Positions 59,491 to 64,000 of a DNA stretch of 64,000 bases are shown here, in pieces. The position numbers and the translations under genes were made by a program. Under the pieces are notes generated by a model. That model was not told the origin of the DNA and did no database searches. It saw only the letters and a program-made list of their open reading frames with translations. The first letter of the stretch is position 1. Each line of letters begins with the position of its first letter. The DNA comes from Primulina eburnea (taxonomy: Eukaryota; Streptophyta; Magnoliopsida; Lamiales; Gesneriaceae). The stretch spans positions 33,513,281 to 33,577,280 of the forward strand of contig NC_133103.1 of assembly GCF_022965805.1 (NCBI RefSeq), read 5' to 3'.

Positions 59491-60192
59491 TTGTAACGAC
59501 CCATTACAGGCCCAGTGGACCGCTCATACGGCCCACTGCCCCGATCGACCCAAGGCTATCCCGATCTTGGGGTCCCTCTATGGGGCCTTGTCCCTCACGG
59601 GCTTTCCATAGGCGTCGTACGGGTTACTCATAGGATCTCTCCTTCCCTACCAAAGGATTTCTTTCGCCTCCCCAAGACTCGATCCCATGACCTATAGGAT
59701 AAGTACATAGATATCAAGAGTCTTGGTACCAATTGAGCTAGTACCCTACCAAAGGATTTCTTTCGCCTCCCCAAGACTCGATCCCATGACCTATAGGATA
59801 AGTACATAGATATCAAGAGTCTTGGTACCAATTGAGCTAGTACCCTACCAAAGGATTTCTTTCGCCTCCCCAAGACTCGATCCCATGACCTATAGGATAA
59901 GTACATAGATATCAAGAGTCTTGGTACCAATTGAGCTACTAGCTCAATTGGTACCAAGACTCTTGATATCTATGTACTTATCCTATAGGTCATGGGATCG
60001 AGTCTTGGGGAGGCGAAAGAAATCCTTGGGTAGGGAAGGAGAGATCCTATGAGTAACCCGTACGACGCCTATGGAAAGCCCGTGAGGGACAATGCCCCAT
60101 AGAGGGACCCCAAGATCGGGATAGCCTTGGGTCGATCGGGGCAGTGGGCCGTATGGGCGGTCCACTGGGCCTGTAATGGGTCGTTACAATAA
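59488..60192. mobile_element. Inverted-repeat tRNA-like (SINE-like) foldback
   Basis: An almost perfect palindrome centred on base 59939 with no loop. The right arm is 253 bases; the left arm is 451 bases because its inner 99-bp unit is present three times. The ends read TTGTAACGACCC and GGGTCGTTACAA. From the centre outwards each arm starts with TAGCTCAATTGG (A box, 59940-59951 in the right arm) and has GGATCGAGTCT (B box, 59995-60005) about 55 bases later, the layout of a tRNA-type pol III promoter. The right end is followed by TAAATAAAAA, like a SINE tail. This suggests two head-to-head SINE-like units. Long inverted repeats can also be assembly artefacts. Confidence 0.65.
59647..59943 (-). 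repeat. Three 99-bp tandem units of the tRNA-like head
   Basis: Units start at 59647, 59746 and 59845 (period 99). They are identical or nearly so, and each contains the A box and B box on the minus strand. Since 99 is a multiple of three, a repetitive open frame results; it is not a gene. Confidence 0.9.
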
Positions 60193-61504
60193 ATAAAAAT
60201 GTCACACCCTTACTCTATACTTAGCATAATTACCATAATCAAAATAGGATTTGAATGATATAACTATATTATGAATCAAATCAACAAGGGGCATCACTTT
60301 GACGGTTTGTAAAAAATTTGGCATGATGTCCCTATATTTTGTATAAGCCCAACCAAGCAACAACATTTATATATAAATAGACACAAACTCAACTCAAGCA
60401 AAAACATCAACCCATATATATATAATCGTATTCTTACACACAAACATATTCTGTACCATCATACCCCTAGACATAAACATGGTAAAACTTGTTTCAAACC
60501 CTGACATTCAATTCATTATAATACATATGCGGAAGATATACAATAAGAAGCCCGGTTCTTGTCGAGGTGAGGCACGTCACTAGCATCCATTGGCGAACCG
60601 GCATCCTACGCATCTTCACTACCTGATCCTGTAATACATGAGCTACGTGAGTTTATAAACTCAATAAGTTGGCACTTGTACGTATCAATATGCATATCAA
60701 TATTCATCGAAGGAACATACATATCAAGTCGTGATCAACAATGAATCTTAAAAACATGTCATACCGTAGCATATATTCAATGTTCATTTTTGTACTTGAG
60801 CCTCATTAGTTGACCTGTACTACTGTGCTTGCTTTATTATATAGCTACTACTGTGTTGGACGTCAGGGAGCAACCTTTGGCAACCCAACGCCCCATTAAC
60901 ATATATTGGCCAATAGCTTTGGTGGACTTAAAACCACCCATGATGTCAACAAGCTTTATATCATGTAAAAATCAGTCATTTTCCTTTCATGTTCATTTTC
61001 TTGTTCTTGACATAGCACCCATCTTCAATATTCATGAGTTCCTTACATATTTAATACATAACAATGGAATATGGTGCTATGTTTCTACAATAAATATACT
61101 AACAATGTACATATATCAATAATCAATGAGAATCATTTGAAATCATAATATTACTCATGTATTACTTCAAGAACATGCCAACTTACAGTCCGAGCGTACA
61201 AATACTTGTTTGAGACGATGTTTCTCGCTTCTATACTGTCAAATATACCAATAATTCAGTCACTATTGCATAAACTAGATGAAAATCATTCCTTTATTGT
61301 CACCTACATGTACCATAACTAAAAGAGAATAAAACTTACACCCTTATGAAGTTCTTGTGATGGAGAACTAAGTTCTAGCTTCAAAACTTTGAAAGGAATG
61401 AAGAAAGAAACTTTGGAGGAAGATTTCTGTAGGTTTCTCTCGAGTTTCTTGCTGGTATAAAAGTGGGGAGCTAATAAAATGGCTTAGAAAGTCGAAACTT
61501 ATCC

Positions 61505-61515
61505 ATATATATATA
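61505..61515 (-). promoter_or_regulatory. H LTR TATA-like run
   Basis: TATATATATA on the minus strand directly downstream of the hairpin array, the same arrangement as in A, B, F and I. Confidence 0.55.
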
Positions 61516-61519
61516 AGGC

Positions 61520-61699
61520 GGCGCTCGGGCGGTAGTTTTCTACCGCTCGAGCGCGGAATGTTCTGTCCTAAAGATAAAATTTTCGTGCACTGGCGCTCAG
61601 GCGGTCATTTTCTACCGCTCGGGCGCCACATGTTCTGTAAAATTGGTGGAATGGTAATGCACCGGCGCTCGGGCAGGAAAATCTTACCGCTCGAGCGCC
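61520..61699 (-). repeat. H LTR hairpin array (CGCTCGAGCGGTAGAAA type)
   Basis: Three inverted repeats of about 35 bases with arms GGCGCTCGGGCGG and CCGCTCGAGCGCC around a loop such as TAGTTTTCTA. The motif and its internal layout are those of element A, from another protein branch. Confidence 0.88.
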
Positions 61700-62294
61700 A
61701 CCTGTTCTGCCTCTGCGCACTACTTCGTCAAAGATCGCTCCAGAAACGTCTCTTCCGTTCATAATCTGGAAAAGTGGTAAACTAGGAAGTTGTAGCCCTA
61801 TGTCTTGGCTTGAATCTCCCACTAGTTTCATGTCATTTGGAGGTCTGAGTAAAGAGTTATGCCCATTCTCCCAACATGTGTCATTGTAGGAGTGACGATA
61901 CACACAACTCACTTCGGGGCGCTTTTGGCTTGTCTTCCACAATGATTTGGACAAAACCCAAAACGTGAAAGTTGTAGCATTATATCTTAGCTTTCTAATG
62001 GTTAAGGCCTCACACAATTTGGATCAATATTCAAATCATTATGCTAAAACCCGTACGAACTACCATATTTACATCTAATTTCCCACAACTTCCATTACAC
62101 TATCATCACCTACACATCTTACTCTAACTATTTAGGCATATATTCATTCTGAATACACCATGAACAATATAAAAGTCATGTTCAATCTCAATATTGATAC
62201 CTCAATCATCACGTGAAATCAAATGAGCTAAATAACTACATAATAAACGACGTAAACGCATTATTATCATTTGTACGAGTAACCGGGCATTACA

Positions 62295-62331
62295 ATTCTC
62301 CCCTCCTTCAAAGAATTTCGTCCTCGAAATT
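62295..62331 (-). promoter_or_regulatory. H polypurine tract and pre-PPT hairpin
   Basis: Minus strand AATTTCG-AGGA-CGAAATT (62331-62314), then GAAGGAGGGGAGAAT and the LTR. In H the open frame runs through the hairpin (N-F-E-D-E-I) before its stop at 62308-62310. Confidence 0.75.
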
Positions 62332-64000
62332 TGACGTACCATATAGTTCGGGATATCTCTGTTGAATCTCGTCTTCGCGTTCCCAAGTTGCTTCTTCGAT
62401 TGCATGATTTCGCCATAACAGTTTCACCAATGGTATTTCCTTGCCTCGTAACACTTTTGATTTCCTATCGAGGATTTGGACCGGTCGTTCTTCATACGAG
62501 AGATTCGAAGCTAGCTCCAATGGTTCGTAATGAAGAACGTGAGAAGGATTGGCCAAATACTTTCGTAGCAAGGAAACGTGAAAAACATTGTGAACATTTG
62601 ACAAGTTCGGAGGTAAACAACTCGGTAGGCTCTGTCTCCTATTCTTTCCAAGATTTCAAATGGACCGATATATCTTGGACTCAACTTTCCCTTCTTACCA
62701 AAACGCAAAATGCCCTTCAATGGTGATATCTTTACAAATACATGGTCACCAACCTGAAATTCCAATCGACGACGTCGCACATCAGCATAGCTTTTCTGTC
62801 GACTCTGGGCAGTGTGCATTCTTTCTCTAATCTTGGTTACCAATTCAGCTGTCTGTTGTACCAATTCAGGGCCTAACAATTTCCTTTCTCCTATTTCATC
62901 CCAATGTACTGGAAGTCGACATTTTCTACCATATAATGCAGTATATGGTGCCATTCCAATGCTTGACTGATAGCTATTGTTATATGTAAACTCATCCAAC
63001 GGTAGTTTACTGTCCCAACTACCTGGGAAGTCAATAGTACATGCCCTCAACATATCTTCTAAGATCTGATTCACTCGTTCTGATTGTCCATCAGTTTGAG
63101 GGTGGAATGCTGTGCTGAATGACAATCGAGTTCCCATAGCATGATGCAAGCTTTTCCAAAATGCAGATGTAAATTTGGGATCTGATACAATGGACACTTG
63201 GATGCCATGAAGCCTCACTATCTCCTTGATGTATTCTTCAGCATATTGATTCATCGTGTATGTGGTCTTCACCGGAAGAAAGTGAGCTGATTTAGTAAGT
63301 CGATCCACAATAACCCATATAGCATTGAATCCTCTTTGTGTTCTTGGCAAACCAAGAATGAAATCCATCGTGATGTGTTCCCATTTCCACTCAGGAATGG
63401 GTAGTGGTTTCAGAAGTCCTGCTGGTCTTTGATGTTCAATCTTGACCTGTTGACAAGTTAGACATTGTGCAACAAATTGAGCAATGTCCTTTTTCATACC
63501 TGGCCACAAAAATAATGGTTTCAAATCCTTGTACATTTTCGTGCCTCCTGGATGGATCAAATAGAGAGTAGCATGAGCATCAATAAGAATGTCGTTCCTG
63601 ATCGTTCCTTGTTTTGGTACACACAGTCTCCCTCGATATGTCCATATTCCTTCCCCATCCAATTCAAAGTTCAAATTTCCTTTTTCTTCATCTCGCTGCC
63701 TCAATTGTTGTCATTCATTATCTGTGTTTTGTTCGACCTTAATCCTGTCTGCAAGCGTTGGTCGAACCATAAGAGATGATAGATGAATTGCAGCTCCCTT
63801 TGGAATAACATCAAGTTTCAAGTTCTGCAAATCCCATAGGATTTGTTCTTGTACTTGCATTGCAGCAATAGAACTGGACTTTCGACTTAACGCATCTGCA
63901 ACAACATTGGCTTTACCTGGATGATAGTTAATAACACAATTGTAATCCTTCACCAATTCCAACCAACGTCGTTGTCTCATATTCAGTTCCTTTTGCGTGA
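62308..64000 (-). pseudogene. H gag-pol polyprotein, RNase H end to chromodomain
   Basis: From the window edge: the end of RNase H ([28 protein letters not shown]), integrase zinc segment (HPGGTKMYKDL, CLTC), catalytic core with Asp (TMDF), Asp (VSD) and Glu (SERVNQILE), GPY/F module and chromodomain (VKLLWRNHAIEEATWE). Lesions: TGA at 63711-63713 between RNase H and integrase; two residues missing in SDRDPKF (reads SDPKF) beside the second catalytic Asp; a frameshift near 62610 in the AYRLALPP segment. The chromodomain frame then reads through to 62308. The proteins are closest to D. It is not functional as it stands. Confidence 0.92.

Larger units (their letters stand above)
60200..62294 (-). 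repeat. H 3' LTR (2095 bp)
   Basis: Minus strand start TGTAATGCCCGGTTAC at 62294, end GGGTGTGACA at 60200. It contains the hairpin array at 61520-61699. I see no stem-loop of the CTGTTGT type and no gene in the rest. Confidence 0.85.
60200..64000 (-). mobile_element. Element H: Ty3/gypsy chromovirus, 3' half
   Basis: Minus-strand 3' LTR (62294-60200) and the end of gag-pol up to the window edge. Its proteins are close to D. The LTR end TGTGACA at 60200 abuts the A-rich tail of the foldback (AAAAA at 60195-60199), the probable target. Confidence 0.88.

Noticed and set aside
59628..59957. 109-codon frame with a 33-residue repeat
   Set aside because: It arises because the tripled unit is 99 bp, a multiple of three; it lies over the tRNA-like head.
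59938..60010. A genuine tRNA gene
   Set aside because: A and B boxes are present, but I could not see a paired acceptor stem or a proper anticodon arm, and it is part of a repeated foldback.
60829..61122. 97-codon frame in the H LTR
   Set aside because: It is on the strand opposite to H, within the LTR, with no recognisable domain.

Overview
This window is plant heterochromatin made almost entirely of nested LTR retrotransposons. I recognise no host gene. The elements point to a eudicot with a repeat-rich genome. Most are Ty3/gypsy chromoviruses of the Tekay/Del type: gag with a CCHC knuckle, protease, RT, RNase H, integrase with a GPY/F segment and a C-terminal chromodomain, and a primer-binding site matching initiator tRNA-Met. 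One is a Ty1/copia-type gag element. From memory only, the copia-type Gag resembles proteins from Lamiales; the species is not determined.

Layout, with elements lettered here. F (+) ends at 2071 and shows only its polyprotein tail and 3' LTR. It sits in the 3' LTR of C (-), which spans 2072-29925. The C 5' LTR is split by A (+, 8067-28141, TSD AAACC). The A 3' LTR is split by B (+, 14225-25993, TSD CCGCC). B carries a 1.66 kb non-coding insertion in its protease and an unrelated block in place of its gag start. C lies in the gag of D (+, 29926-59173). The D protease is split by E (+, 30261-54248, TSD CTGGT). E holds I (-, 34216-42597, TSD TTATT) and J (-, 43849-51819, TSD ACTAG). D lies in G, of which only the 3' end is visible (59174-59490). 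G is followed by an inverted-repeat, tRNA-like (SINE-like) foldback (59488-60192) and then by H (-, from 60200 past the right edge).

B, C, D, F, H and I derive from autonomous gag-pol elements, and each visible polyprotein except the short F tail is broken. I is the closest to intact: one frame with four stops. A and E, and probably G, form a non-autonomous family. It keeps gag (intact in A) but carries an eroded pol whose decay is shared between copies. J is copia-like, has gag plus a large accessory ORF and no visible pol, and has three LTR copies inside one TSD pair.

Three features recur across these LTR families. First, a cluster of GC-rich palindromes lies in the first part of the LTR, usually just upstream of a TATA-like box. 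The palindrome differs between families, yet one type is shared by elements with different proteins. Second, a 34-nt LTR stem-loop (CTGTTGT...ACAACAG) shows a compensatory base-pair change. Third, an 18-nt inverted repeat (GATTTCG-NGGA-CGAAATC or GAGTTCG...CGAACTC) lies just before the polypurine tract in nine elements. I regard the interchangeable palindrome modules and the two hairpins as the most interesting content.
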